A stretch of 64,000 nucleotides of DNA from Pseudomonas sp. MWU13-2105. Lineage in GTDB: Bacteria; Pseudomonadota; Gammaproteobacteria; Pseudomonadales; Pseudomonadaceae. The translations under genes and the position numbers were made by a program. The stretch is taken from positions 186,001 through 250,000 of the forward strand of contig NZ_JALLIY010000003.1 of assembly GCF_023242315.1 (NCBI RefSeq), written 5' to 3'. A model generated the notes under the pieces. The model was not told the DNA's origin. It did not search any database and was given only the letters and a program-made list of their open reading frames with translations. Positions 1-7,665 of this stretch are shown here, piece by piece; position 1 is the stretch's first letter, and each line of letters begins with the position of its first letter.

Positions 1-374
1 TGCGCACCGCCGGCCACCTCGGGGTCGATGCCCTGGTCAAGCTGACGCCACGTCCGGTGCAACGCTACCTGGCGATGCTCGCCTGTACCTGCTGCCTGGC
101 CTATGCCGGGCTGTTCATGGTGGCCAGCTACAAGTGGCTGGGTGCGGTGCTCAGTGCCGGGATCGGTGCCGGGATCGGTGCCGAGGACCTCGACCAGTAC
201 GGGATCAAGGTCGGCTACATCGTGCTGATCGTGCCGGTGGGCTTTGCCCTGGTGCTGATCCGCTACCTGGAAATCTTCTACCGCATTTTCACCCGTCGCC
301 AGGCCGGGCTGGGCCTGGCCGATGAAGCCGGCGAAGCGAGCAAGCTGGCGAGCGAACACAAGGAGCAGCACTGA
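1..374 (+). CDS. TRAP transporter small permease (DctQ family), 5' end outside window
   Basis: The reading frame is open from the left edge (first full codon at 3), so the true start lies upstream; a GTG at 57 is internal. The visible 123 residues hold two hydrophobic helices and a charged cytoplasmic tail, as in the C-terminal half of DctQ proteins, the small membrane subunit of tripartite ATP-independent periplasmic transporters. It overlaps the large permease through TGATG at 372-376, showing translational coupling. The solute-binding DctP subunit is not visible, so the substrate (usually a carboxylate) cannot be named. A 12-base tandem duplication at 154-177 adds an AGIG repeat to the protein. 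Confidence 0.85.
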   Translation, partial: RTAGHLGVDALVKLTPRPVQRYLAMLACTCCLAYAGLFMVASYKWLGAVLSAGIGAGIGAEDLDQYGIKVGYIVLIVPVGFALVLIRYLEIFYRIFTRRQAGLGLADEAGEASKLASEHKEQH

Positions 375-1657
375 TGGCCGTTCTCTGTCTGTTTCTATTG
401 TTGTTCACCTTTATGTTTCTCGGCGTGCCCATCGCCATCTCCCTGGGCCTGTCCGGCGCGGTGTCGATCCTGATCTTCAGCCAGGACTCGGTCAGTTCCC
501 TGGCGATCAAGCTGTTCGAAACCTCGGATGCCTACACCTTCCTGGCAATTCCGTTCTTCCTGTTGTCGGGGGCTTTCATGACCACCGGCGGCGTGGCCAA
601 GCGCCTGATCGATTTCGCCAATGCCTGTGTTGGGCATATTCGTGGCGGCCTGGCGATTGCCGCCGTACTGGCCTGCATGTTGTTCGCCGCCTTGTCCGGC
701 TCTTCGCCGGCAACTGTGGCGGCGGTAGGCTCCATCGCGGTGGCGGGTATGGTCCGCTCGGGTTATCCGAAGGAATTCGGTGCCGGGATCATCTGCAACG
801 CCGGGACCCTGGGCATCCTGATTCCACCTTCGATTGTCATGGTGGTGTACTCGGCGGCCACGGAAACCTCAGTGGGCAAGCTGTTCATGGCCGGGGTGAT
901 CCCCGGGCTGTTGCTGGGCCTGATGCTGATGGTGGCGATCTATATCGTCGCGCGGATCAAGAAGCTCCCGGCGCAGCCTCGGGCGACCTTTCGCGAGTGG
1001 TTGACGGCGGCGCGCCGGGCGTTCTGGGGCCTGCTGTTGCTGGTGATCATCCTGGGCGGGATCTACAGCGGCCTGTTCACCCCGACCGAAGCGGCGGCGG
1101 TGGCGGCGGTCTATTCGGCATTCGTCGCCTTGTTCATCTACAAGGACATGAAGCTGCGCGATTGCCCGAAGGTGCTGATGGATTCGGGGCGGCTGGCGAT
1201 CATGCTGATGTTCATCATCGCCAACGCGATCCTGTTCGCCCATGTGCTGACCACCGAGCAGATCCCGCAGCAGATCACCAATTGGGTGGTGTCCGAGGGG
1301 CTGACGCCGATCGGCTTCCTGATGATGGTCAACGTGGTACTGCTGGTGGCCGGTAGTTTCATGGAACCCTCGGCGATTGTGCTGATCCTGGCACCGATCT
1401 TCTTCCCAATTGCGGTGAAGCTGGGCATCGATCCGATTCACCTGGGCATTGTCATGGTGGTGAACATGGAAATCGGCCTGGTGCACCCACCGGTGGGGCT
1501 GAACCTGTTCGTGACTTCGGCGGTGACCGGGCTGACTCTGGGGCAGACCATCCGCGCGGCGTTGCCGTGGTTGATGATCCTGCTGGCGTTCCTGATCCTG
1601 GTGACCTATGTGCCGATGATCTCGTTGACGCTGCCGCACTGGTTGGGGATGCCTTGA
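374..1657 (+). CDS. dctM: TRAP transporter large permease (DctM family)
   Basis: A 427-residue, very hydrophobic protein of normal DctM length with about 12 predicted membrane segments. It carries family-typical stretches such as SGSSPATVAAVG, GILIPPSIVMVVY and GLVHPPVGLNLFV. It forms the ion-coupled transport channel for a periplasmically captured carboxylate, together with the DctQ subunit encoded just upstream, whose stop codon it overlaps. The family is certain; the substrate is unknown because the binding protein lies outside the window. Confidence 0.93.
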   Translation: MAVLCLFLLLFTFMFLGVPIAISLGLSGAVSILIFSQDSVSSLAIKLFETSDAYTFLAIPFFLLSGAFMTTGGVAKRLIDFANACVGHIRGGLAIAAVLACMLFAALSGSSPATVAAVGSIAVAGMVRSGYPKEFGAGIICNAGTLGILIPPSIVMVVYSAATETSVGKLFMAGVIPGLLLGLMLMVAIYIVARIKKLPAQPRATFREWLTAARRAFWGLLLLVIILGGIYSGLFTPTEAAAVAAVYSAFVALFIYKDMKLRDCPKVLMDSGRLAIMLMFIIANAILFAHVLTTEQIPQQITNWVVSEGLTPIGFLMMVNVVLLVAGSFMEPSAIVLILAPIFFPIAVKLGIDPIHLGIVMVVNMEIGLVHPPVGLNLFVTSAVTGLTLGQTIRAALPWLMILLAFLILVTYVPMISLTLPHWLGMP

Positions 1658-1684
1658 TGCAGATTTGAAGTCGAGCGCGATTTT

Positions 1685-1815
1685 GTGGTGAGCGGGCTTG
1701 CCCGCGTTGGGGCGCTAAGCGCCCCTGAAATCAGCTGATTCATTGTGTCAGGTAGAATGCAATCCCAGGTTTTACCACTGCTTCGCAGCCGAACGCGGGC
1801 AAGCCCGCTCGCCAC
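1685..1815. repeat. Intergenic long inverted repeat (REP-like pair)
   Basis: A 22-base arm at 1685-1706 and its reverse complement at 1794-1815 differ at one base. Both contain the GGGCTTGCCCGC core seen in Pseudomonas intergenic repeats. A separate hairpin, GGGGCGCTAAGCGCCCC (about 1709-1725), lies inside. The element sits between the convergent dctM and the small secreted-protein gene and could fold in RNA as a transcription barrier. It is the only content seen between 1658 and 1857. Confidence 0.75.
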
Positions 1816-1857
1816 AGGACTGCACCCGGCTGCGAATCGCAGCGGCGGACGCGGATG

Positions 1858-2181
1858 TCACTGGCCTGCTACGGGCCTTTGCGCCGTCACCGAGGTGCCG
1901 AAGGTATTGCCCATGCGCACGTGGGTGGCTGCCGGGGTCGCCAGGCCCAGCTTGTTGGGGGCTTTCCTGGTGATGTCGGGGTTCAGCGCCTGCTGGTTTT
2001 GCCGTCGCGCCTGGGTCTGCTCCGGGTCGCTCATCTGCTGGCTCAGGCAGTTGTAGTCCGGGGCCTTGTAGCCGCCGACACTGACGTCGATGCAACCGAC
2101 CGGTTGTGCTGTTGGCTCAGCGGCCAGCGCAGAGCCCGATAGCGCGAACAACAACGCGGCGAGGATTGAAGGGCATTTCAT
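1858..2181 (-). CDS. Small exported protein of unknown function
   Basis: 107 residues. The first ~20 form a clear signal peptide (MKCPSILAALLFALSGSALA, cleavage after ALA). The mature part is hydrophilic and rich in Gln/Asn/Pro, with two cysteines (GCID and YNCL) that could form a disulfide. An AGGAGG ribosome-binding site lies 5 bases before the ATG. It is divergent from vreA, with a 126-bp gap. I recognise no domain; it could be a periplasmic or secreted factor, and its position beside a secretion locus is suggestive only. Confidence 0.75.
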   Translation of the reverse strand: MKCPSILAALLFALSGSALAAEPTAQPVGCIDVSVGGYKAPDYNCLSQQMSDPEQTQARRQNQQALNPDITRKAPNKLGLATPAATHVRMGNTFGTSVTAQRPVAGQ

Positions 2182-2307
2182 TGAAGCCTCCTGGCGACCC
2201 TGGAAGAGGGGTTACTCTGGTCCTTTAGTCTAGATCAACGCCATTGGCCACCGGGTGATGGTTTTTTTGCAGTGAACGTAACATCAGGTTCATAAACAGC
2301 CCTCAGG

Positions 2308-3060
2308 ATGACGATTTCAAGGAACACGTCAGCTGTGCAGGGACTTCGATCCGTGGCGGTGCATCTGTCGTTCTTTCGCTTTCCCTTGGCGGGCCTGCTG
2401 CTGGCCGGCTGGCTGCTGGGCGGGAGTTTGTCGTGCCTGGCGGCGGAGCCGGTGCAGCTCGATCCCGAGGCGCGCCTGGACCTGGACATTGCCGCCCAGG
2501 ACCTGGCCGGCGCGCTGGACACCTTCAGCCGCCTGACCGGCATGGCGGTGCTGGTGGACCGTGAGCTGACCCGCGCGCGGCGTTCTTTTGCCGTGCAGGG
2601 CCGCTATCGGGCCGGCGAAGCCCTGGGGCTGTTGCTTACCGGCAGTGGCCTGATGGCGCGTTACGCCCGGGCCGATGCCTTCACCCTGCAAGTGGCGCAA
2701 GTCAGTGAGCGTCCGGCGGGCAAGGAGGCCGAGGGGCCGGCCGCGAGAGCCATGGCGAGCAGTTACGCCCGGGCGATTCAGGTGGCGATCGAGCAGGCCT
2801 TGTGCGCGCTGCCACTGACCCGGCCGGGGACTTACCGGGCGGTATTGCAGGTGTGGATCGGGCGTTCCGGCGAAGTCCAGTACAGCCGCCTGGTCAGTTC
2901 CACTGGAGATATTCAGCGCGATGGGGCGCTGGTGGCACGCTTGAGCAGCGTACGGGTTCGGCGTCCAGCCCCGACCTCGCTGCATCAGCCGATAACCCTT
3001 CTAATAACGCCGAATTCAGCAGGAAGCAGCATGGAATGCACAGAGCGGGAAGGAGCCTGA
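2308..3060 (+). CDS. vreA: VreA-like periplasmic signalling protein (STN domain plus TonB C-terminal-like domain)
   Basis: 250 residues. After an N-terminal signal region (hydrophobic LAGLLLAGWLLGG, cleavage near LAAEP) comes an STN/secretin-TonB short domain (about 50-125; LDIAAQDLAGALDTFSRLTGMAV is typical). A TonB-C-like domain follows (about 150-235; VWIGRSGEVQYSRLVSSTGD). There is no beta-barrel, so it is not a TonB receptor. This architecture and position before an ECF sigma factor and a FecR protein match VreA of the PUMA3 surface-signalling system of P. aeruginosa. It is inferred to pass a periplasmic signal to VreR. The chosen ATG has a weak ribosome-binding site; a GTG about 15-18 codons later is an alternative start. 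The downstream sigma gene follows after 5 bp. Confidence 0.78.
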   Translation: MTISRNTSAVQGLRSVAVHLSFFRFPLAGLLLAGWLLGGSLSCLAAEPVQLDPEARLDLDIAAQDLAGALDTFSRLTGMAVLVDRELTRARRSFAVQGRYRAGEALGLLLTGSGLMARYARADAFTLQVAQVSERPAGKEAEGPAARAMASSYARAIQVAIEQALCALPLTRPGTYRAVLQVWIGRSGEVQYSRLVSSTGDIQRDGALVARLSSVRVRRPAPTSLHQPITLLITPNSAGSSMECTEREGA

Positions 3061-3065
3061 GAGGT

Positions 3066-3614
3066 ATGAAAAATCTCGGGCACAGTCCGATGGTCCGGTT
3101 GTTCCTGACCTCCTATGACGACTTCAAGGCGCGTTTGCGCCGGCGCCTGGGTTCCGAGGACCTGGCCAACGACGTCCTGCACGAAACCTACCTGCGGGTC
3201 GATCGCATGGAGGCGCCGCTCAATCTCACCCAGCCCAATGCCTACCTGTATCGCATGGCGTTGAATATCGCCGCCGATCGCCGCCAGGCTGACGCCCGCC
3301 TGCTCACCGGCGAGGAAATCGAGGAATTGCTGCAAGTCAGCGACGAAGCCCAGGACCCGGAGCGCGTCGTGGGCGGGCAGAAGGAGATCCAGTTGCTGCT
3401 CAGTGCCCTGTATGAATTACCGCCGCGGCGCCGACGGATTTTTATCGCCGCGCGCCTGGAGGAGGCGCCACACCTGGAAATATCCCAGCGTTTCGGGATT
3501 TCCACGCGGATGGTCGAGAAGGAGTTGAAGGCCGCCCTCGGGCATTGTGCGGCGCGCCTTGAAAGAAAAGTGATTCAGCGGTTCGGTCCCGGTGCGGGAA
3601 AACCGTCTAGGTAA
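3066..3614 (+). CDS. vreI: ECF sigma factor, FecI/VreI type
   Basis: 182 residues with sigma region 2 (FKARLRRRLGSEDLANDVLHETYLR split around residues 17-41, then NAYLYRMALNIAADRR) and region 4 (YELPPRRRRIFIAARLEE ... HLEISQRFGISTRMVEKELK helix-turn-helix). The ATG at 3066 is chosen because AGGAG at 3051-3055 sits 10 bases upstream. It lies 5 bp after vreA and is followed by the FecR gene. By analogy with PUMA3 it would direct RNA polymerase to the vre/hxc genes once released by VreR. The exact promoter motif is not known to me, so targets are not marked. Confidence 0.85.
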   Translation: MKNLGHSPMVRLFLTSYDDFKARLRRRLGSEDLANDVLHETYLRVDRMEAPLNLTQPNAYLYRMALNIAADRRQADARLLTGEEIEELLQVSDEAQDPERVVGGQKEIQLLLSALYELPPRRRRIFIAARLEEAPHLEISQRFGISTRMVEKELKAALGHCAARLERKVIQRFGPGAGKPSR

Positions 3615-3648
3615 TAGACCAGCAAAATTTTCTTGAGTATTTGCGCGC

Positions 3649-4599
3649 TTGAACACGACTTCCATCACTGATTCCCGGGCCGGCGAGACCGCTCGACTGC
3701 ACAGCGAAGCCCAGGATTGGCTGATACTCCTGACCTCGGGACGGGCCACTGTCGGCGACGCCCGGGCCTTGCGCCAGTGGTGCGCGCAGAGTCCGGAGCA
3801 CGCCCGGGCGTTCGAACGCAGCAAGTCGATGTGGCAGTCGCTGAAGCCGGCGGCCTTGCAATTGCAGCATCCGCCTCGTTCACGCCAGTTCGGTCGCCGG
3901 GCCTTTCTGGGCGGCGCCATTGCCGCATCGGCGGCCTTTTTCCTGATCCGTGAAACGATACCGGGCGGTTTTTCCGGGCTGGGTGCCGATTACGTCACCG
4001 AAGTCGGCGAGCAACGGCGCATCGATCTGAGCGATGACGTCCGCCTGGAACTCAACACCCAGACCCGGATCAATCGCCTGTCCTCGGCGGGTGGCGGCGC
4101 GCAGATCGAGCTGGTCAGCGGTGAAGTGGAGGTGGTGACGCGTTCGCGCGAGTCGATCAGCGTCCAGGCCGGAGCTGGTTGGCTGCATGCCGAGCAGGCG
4201 CGTTTCAACTTGCGGCATATCGATCGCAGCGTTTGCGTGACCTGTATCGAGGGCTTGTTGACGGTGCAGGTGCAGGGGCGCAGTTTTCGTCTGGAAAGCG
4301 GTCGGCAACTGAGCTATGACGCCCAGCATACCGGCGAACCGCAAACGGTCGATGCCGCGAACGTGATCGCCTGGCGCAACAAGATGCTGGTGTTCAACGA
4401 CGCGACCCTGGCTTCGGTGATCGACGAGATCAACCGCTATCGCCCGGGCATGCTGGTACTGCTCAATGCCGAATTGGGCAAGCGCAAGGTCCAGGCGCGC
4501 TTCAGCCTCGATCAGTTGGCCGGCGTGGCGTTGTTGATCCGCGATGCCTACGGGGCCAAGTGCACCGAGTTGCCGGGGGGCGTGGTGTTGCTCAGCTGA
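3649..4599 (+). CDS. vreR: FecR-family sigma regulator (VreR-like)
   Basis: 316 residues: a cytoplasmic FecR N-terminal domain (about 1-80; EAQDWLILLTSGRATVGDARALRQW), one membrane segment (about 90-108) and a periplasmic FecR domain (about 120-220), then a C-terminal region with an STN-binding-like fold. The membrane segment starts with GRRAFLGG, a twin-arginine-like motif. The frame has no ATG; TTG at 3649 is the only common start after the in-frame stop at 3634, so a TTG start is likely. It is expected to hold VreI inactive, and in this family also to be needed for sigma activity, until VreA signals. Confidence 0.82.
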   Translation: MNTTSITDSRAGETARLHSEAQDWLILLTSGRATVGDARALRQWCAQSPEHARAFERSKSMWQSLKPAALQLQHPPRSRQFGRRAFLGGAIAASAAFFLIRETIPGGFSGLGADYVTEVGEQRRIDLSDDVRLELNTQTRINRLSSAGGGAQIELVSGEVEVVTRSRESISVQAGAGWLHAEQARFNLRHIDRSVCVTCIEGLLTVQVQGRSFRLESGRQLSYDAQHTGEPQTVDAANVIAWRNKMLVFNDATLASVIDEINRYRPGMLVLLNAELGKRKVQARFSLDQLAGVALLIRDAYGAKCTELPGGVVLLS

Positions 4600-4650
4600 T
4601 TCCGGGTTGTCGATTGTAGATAGCGTGTTGCCTCGGTCCTTGTCGGAGCA

Positions 4651-4668
4651 GCCCCTGTGGGAGCCCAG
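4651..4668. repeat. Single half of the GTGGGAGC intergenic repeat
   Basis: CCCCTGTGGGAGCCC resembles one arm of the longer inverted repeats found elsewhere in this window (for example 22303-22379 and 45843-45895), but no partner arm is present. It lies between the convergent vreR and hxcW genes. Confidence 0.45.
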
Positions 4669-4674
4669 GTATCG

Positions 4675-5283
4675 CTATTCCAGGGGACCTAGCACTTGTC
4701 GGTAACGCTCCGGCCCCTGGGGCGTATCGCGTACCAGGGTAATTTCCAGGCCCTGGGGATTGTCCTGATGATTACCGCCCAGGTTGCGCCAGCCTTTGCC
4801 CGGCTGCCAGACCCGCAAGTCCATTTCCCGCACCTGACCCAGCACTGCCACGCCATCCTTGGCCGCCGGCAACGGGAATTGCGTGCGCGCCGGCCCCACG
4901 GCCCGATACAGGGTGCTGCCCTGCAACCACCAACGCACCCGTTGCAGGGCGCCGTCCTGCTGCGGCGCGGCGCGGATCAGCTCCAGGCGGAAACCCTTGC
5001 GCTCGGCGCTGCGCACGCTCAGGGCCGCCGGCGCGGGCGGCGGCTGGTGTTCGACATCCACTACCACCGGCTCGACCAGTTCGATGCCGGCGCGCAAGGC
5101 CACATCGCGCTCCAGTTGCCCCAGCGCGGCGAGCAGTTCGCGGGTCTGTCCGGCGCTGGCCTTGAGGTGTTCGTCGGCGCGGTTGACGCCGTCCAGTCCG
5201 CGCCAGGCGATCACGCTGACAATCGCCATCAGCATGATCGCTACCATCACTTCGATCAGGGTAAAGCCAGCCTGGCGTTTCAT
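4675..5283 (-). CDS. hxcW: Type II secretion minor pseudopilin GspJ (HxcW-like)
   Basis: 202 residues starting with a prepilin leader (KRQAG, cleavage before FTLIEVMVAIML) that has the Glu5 needed for methylation and assembly. Length and C-terminal region fit GspJ. With GspH, GspI and GspK it should form the tip of the type II secretion pseudopilus in the inner membrane and periplasm. It overlaps hxcU by 4 bases (ATGA). The Hxc letter follows the gene order vreAIR-hxcW-hxcU-hxcP-hxcV as I remember it from P. aeruginosa. A prepilin peptidase is not encoded here and would be shared with type IV pili. Confidence 0.8.
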   Translation of the reverse strand: MKRQAGFTLIEVMVAIMLMAIVSVIAWRGLDGVNRADEHLKASAGQTRELLAALGQLERDVALRAGIELVEPVVVDVEHQPPPAPAALSVRSAERKGFRLELIRAAPQQDGALQRVRWWLQGSTLYRAVGPARTQFPLPAAKDGVAVLGQVREMDLRVWQPGKGWRNLGGNHQDNPQGLEITLVRDTPQGPERYRQVLGPLE

Positions 5284-5732
5284 TGCACCTTGACCTCACC
5301 GGTGGCGCTGCGCAGCACGCTGATGCTGTGCTGGCCGTCGGAGAGCGACAGGCGCAATGGCGCGCCGATCCATTCGGCGGTCAGCAGCAGGCTTTTGCCC
5401 GGGTCGATGCGCACTTGCATCGGCGTGCTCTGCCAGGCCCGGGGACGCAGTTGCGGGTCCTGGGCGAATTGCTCGGCGCCGCCCTGGTCATCGCCGCGGC
5501 TGAAGCGATAACCCTTGCTGTCGCTCAGCCAGCGAATCGGCCGGCCATCGGCCTGGACTTCGGCCTGGGCCACCTGCAGGGCCTGGGCCAGGGTCTCGGC
5601 GTCCTTGCGCAGCAGGTGCAGCGGGTCCGGCTTGATACTCAGGCCGATGGCCGCACTGGCGATACCGATGATCACCAGCACCACCATCAGTTCGATCAGG
5701 GTGAAACCGGCTTGGGGGCGCACGACATCCAT
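5280..5732 (-). CDS. hxcU: Type II secretion minor pseudopilin GspH (HxcU-like)
   Basis: 150 residues from the ATG at 5732, which has AGGAG about 10 bases upstream; the frame stays open further upstream but without a comparable site. The leader RPQAG precedes FTLIELMVVLVIIGIAS, a classic class III signal with Glu5. Size and the following region (LLRKDAETLAQALQVAQAEVQ) fit GspH. It is translationally coupled to hxcW through a 4-base overlap and is divergent from hxcP, with 247 bp between them. Confidence 0.82.
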   Translation of the reverse strand: MDVVRPQAGFTLIELMVVLVIIGIASAAIGLSIKPDPLHLLRKDAETLAQALQVAQAEVQADGRPIRWLSDSKGYRFSRGDDQGGAEQFAQDPQLRPRAWQSTPMQVRIDPGKSLLLTAEWIGAPLRLSLSDGQHSISVLRSATGEVKVQ

Positions 5733-5836
5733 TCGACAAGGGCTCCTTGGGATTTGATGCATGCTGCGCCGCGAAGATGATGGGCGTGTGAAATAAAAAC
5801 GTGAGAATTGACGAGTAGTCTGATGCAAACGCGTTT

Positions 5837-5928
5837 CTGTGGGCACCGGTTTGCTGGCGATGCGAATTCATGCGCGACAGTGTTGTCGCCTGATACATCG
5901 GCATCGCTGGCAAGCCAGCTCCTGCAGG
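5837..5928. repeat. Intergenic inverted repeat in the hxcU-hxcP divergent region
   Basis: An arm around 5837-5862 (GGTTTGCTGGCGATG) pairs imperfectly with 5901-5928 (GCATCGCTGGCAAGCCAGC), the same repeat type as at 50831-50904 and 57189-57276. It occupies much of the space between the divergent hxcU and hxcP genes, so the two promoters must lie on either side of it. Confidence 0.6.
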
Positions 5929-5979
5929 GATCCGCGGCGCAGCCTCTATTTCGGATCACTGTCGAGAAGGACCTCAAGC

Positions 5980-6411
5980 ATGCAATGGACTCACCGTTTC
6001 TCTCCGCCACAGCTGGTCCAGGCGCTGGCCTTGTTCGCCGCCCTGGCCGGCGCGCTGAGCTGGTCCAGCCTGCTGCTCAAACCGACGCCGTCGCTGTTAC
6101 CCGAAGGTTCGCCGCAAGCCGTCGGCAGCCGCAGCGACAACCCCGCGCTGCACTGGTTTTCCAACCAGCCGGCGATGCTCGATATCAAGGTCTCCGGGGT
6201 CATGGCCGGCGCGCATGGGGCGGTGGCGATCCTCAGTCTCAACGACGGCCCGCCGCGCAGCTTCCTCGCCGGCGAGAGCCTGAGCCAGGGTGTGCGCCTG
6301 TTGGCCATCGAGCCCGAGGGCATTGTGGTCGAACGGGGTACGGAAAAGCTCCAACTGAACGTGACTCGCCTCAGCGCTGCGCCGTTCCTGCCGCGGCTGA
6401 CACGCCCTTGA
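5980..6411 (+). CDS. hxcP: Type II secretion inner-membrane protein GspC (HxcP-like)
   Basis: 143 residues: a short cytoplasmic start, one membrane helix (about 12-28) and a periplasmic GspC homology region (about 60-135; LDIKVSGVMAGAHGAVAILS). This region contacts the secretin. It is short because it lacks the C-terminal PDZ or coiled-coil domain of longer GspC proteins. The start at 5980 is supported by GAGAAGG nine bases upstream. Its 3' end overlaps the opposite-strand hxcV by 41 bp. It links the inner-membrane platform to the HxcQ channel. Confidence 0.78.
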   Translation: MQWTHRFSPPQLVQALALFAALAGALSWSSLLLKPTPSLLPEGSPQAVGSRSDNPALHWFSNQPAMLDIKVSGVMAGAHGAVAILSLNDGPPRSFLAGESLSQGVRLLAIEPEGIVVERGTEKLQLNVTRLSAAPFLPRLTRP

Positions 6412-6784
6412 GCGTGGTCTCGGGCGGGCCCAGCAGCGTTTCCAGCTGGGCCAGGGGCGGCGCCTCGTGGCTGCGGTCCAGGACCAGGATATCGACCTTG
6501 AACAAGCCGCCGCCGAACGCGCCGATCATCTGCTCGCAGCGCAACATCAGCCGGCCCTGATCGCACTCGAAGGACTTGCGCCCGACGGGCAGGCGTCCTT
6601 CCAGGCGCAACTCCGCCAGACGGCTCTGGGCCGCCAGCAAGGCGATGGATTTGTCCCGCAACAGCCCGTTGCTCTGGGTCATCACCCCGGCCATGCGCAC
6701 CGCGGCGGACAGCGCGACGGCGATGATCGTCAGCGCCACCAGCACTTCGATCAGGGTGAAGCCGCCTTGCCGTGGACGGGGCAT
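6371..6784 (-). CDS. hxcV: Type II secretion minor pseudopilin GspI (HxcV-like)
   Basis: 137 residues from ATG 6784. Leader RPRQGG precedes FTLIEVLVALTIIAVALSA, with Glu5, and is followed by GspI-typical sequence (LRDKSIALLAAQSRLAELRL). It belongs to the pseudopilus tip complex. It lies 140 bp beyond the 3' end of the HutC-like gene on the same strand, so read-through from the catabolic block is possible. Its 3' end converges on and overlaps hxcP. Confidence 0.82.
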   Translation of the reverse strand: MPRPRQGGFTLIEVLVALTIIAVALSAAVRMAGVMTQSNGLLRDKSIALLAAQSRLAELRLEGRLPVGRKSFECDQGRLMLRCEQMIGAFGGGLFKVDILVLDRSHEAPPLAQLETLLGPPETTLKGVSAAAGTAQR

Positions 6785-6924
6785 CAAGTGAACTCGAGAG
6801 GGGAATCCAGGCTTCAGACTAGAGGGCTTGTTTGACCGCCTGCTGACCAAAGCTCCCGAGCTTTTGCGCACTGTTTACCGCGATCTTGCCGTTGACTCAT
6901 ATACAGCCTGCGGCAGGCCTGCTC

Positions 6925-7662
6925 TTAACTGTCCCTGTGCGCCCCCGTCACCGGCAGGCGGCTGCCGAGGCGATAACGCGATGAAGGGTGGGTCAGGCGC
7001 ACATAGGTGACGATCTTGTTCTGGCTCCAGGTCCGCCGTACCAGGATCAGGCACGGCTCCAGGGCATCGATCTGCATATGCTTGCTTTCGTCGCTGCTGG
7101 GGTGACCGGCTTCGACGATATGCTCCATTTCATCGGGACGAATGACCTGCAACAGGTAGCGCGCCGGTTGCAGTTGTTCACCGAAGTCCTGTTGCAGGAA
7201 CTCCGGCACCAGTTCGGGATTGACGTAGCGATCCTCGAATTGCACCGGCACGCCTTCTTCGCTGTGCACGCAGATCAGGTGAAACACCGACGAGCCGGTG
7301 GGCAGCGCCAGGGCGGCGGCCACCGGCATCGAGGCCGCCTCGCGCCCCAGATGCAGCACGCGGCAAGAGTAACTATGCCCGCGGGCGATGATTTCGTCGG
7401 CGATATTGGTGATGCGCAGCAGGTTCGATTGCGGCTTGCTTTCAGCGACGAAGGTGCCGACGCCGGAGATCCGCAACAGATGACCTTCTTCCGTCAGCTC
7501 GCGCAAGGCCCGGTTGACGGTCATGCGCGAAATGCCCAGTTCTTGCACCAGGCGATTTTCCGAGGGGATCAAGTCACCAGGCTTCCATTCGCCGCTGCGC
7601 AGCTTGTCTTGCACAAAGTCCTTCGCGCGCCGATAGAGGGCTTGCGGTGCATTTTTGATCAT
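6925..7662 (-). CDS. GntR/HutC-family repressor
   Basis: 245 residues: an N-terminal GntR winged helix (about 8-75; SENRLVQELGISRMTVNRAL) and a C-terminal UTRA ligand domain (about 95-235), the HutC layout. HutC proteins repress histidine-use genes and are released by urocanate. Here it is the last gene of the transporter-aminotransferase operon (3 bp after the aminotransferase gene). GTATATAC palindromes lie at the two promoters of the block and are the likely operators. Because a hut cluster with its own HutC should exist elsewhere, this is probably a paralogue. Its ligand could be urocanate or an imidazolyl keto or hydroxy acid. Confidence 0.88.
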   Translation of the reverse strand: MIKNAPQALYRRAKDFVQDKLRSGEWKPGDLIPSENRLVQELGISRMTVNRALRELTEEGHLLRISGVGTFVAESKPQSNLLRITNIADEIIARGHSYSCRVLHLGREAASMPVAAALALPTGSSVFHLICVHSEEGVPVQFEDRYVNPELVPEFLQQDFGEQLQPARYLLQVIRPDEMEHIVEAGHPSSDESKHMQIDALEPCLILVRRTWSQNKIVTYVRLTHPSSRYRLGSRLPVTGAHRDS

Positions 7663-7665
7663 GAT

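Noticed and set aside
2182..2307. PhoB box upstream of vreA
   Set aside because: GTAACATCAGGTTCAT has only partial similarity to the CTGTCAT direct repeat.
6894..6906. HutC-like site upstream of hxcV (CATATACAG)
   Set aside because: Only one half of the palindrome matches.
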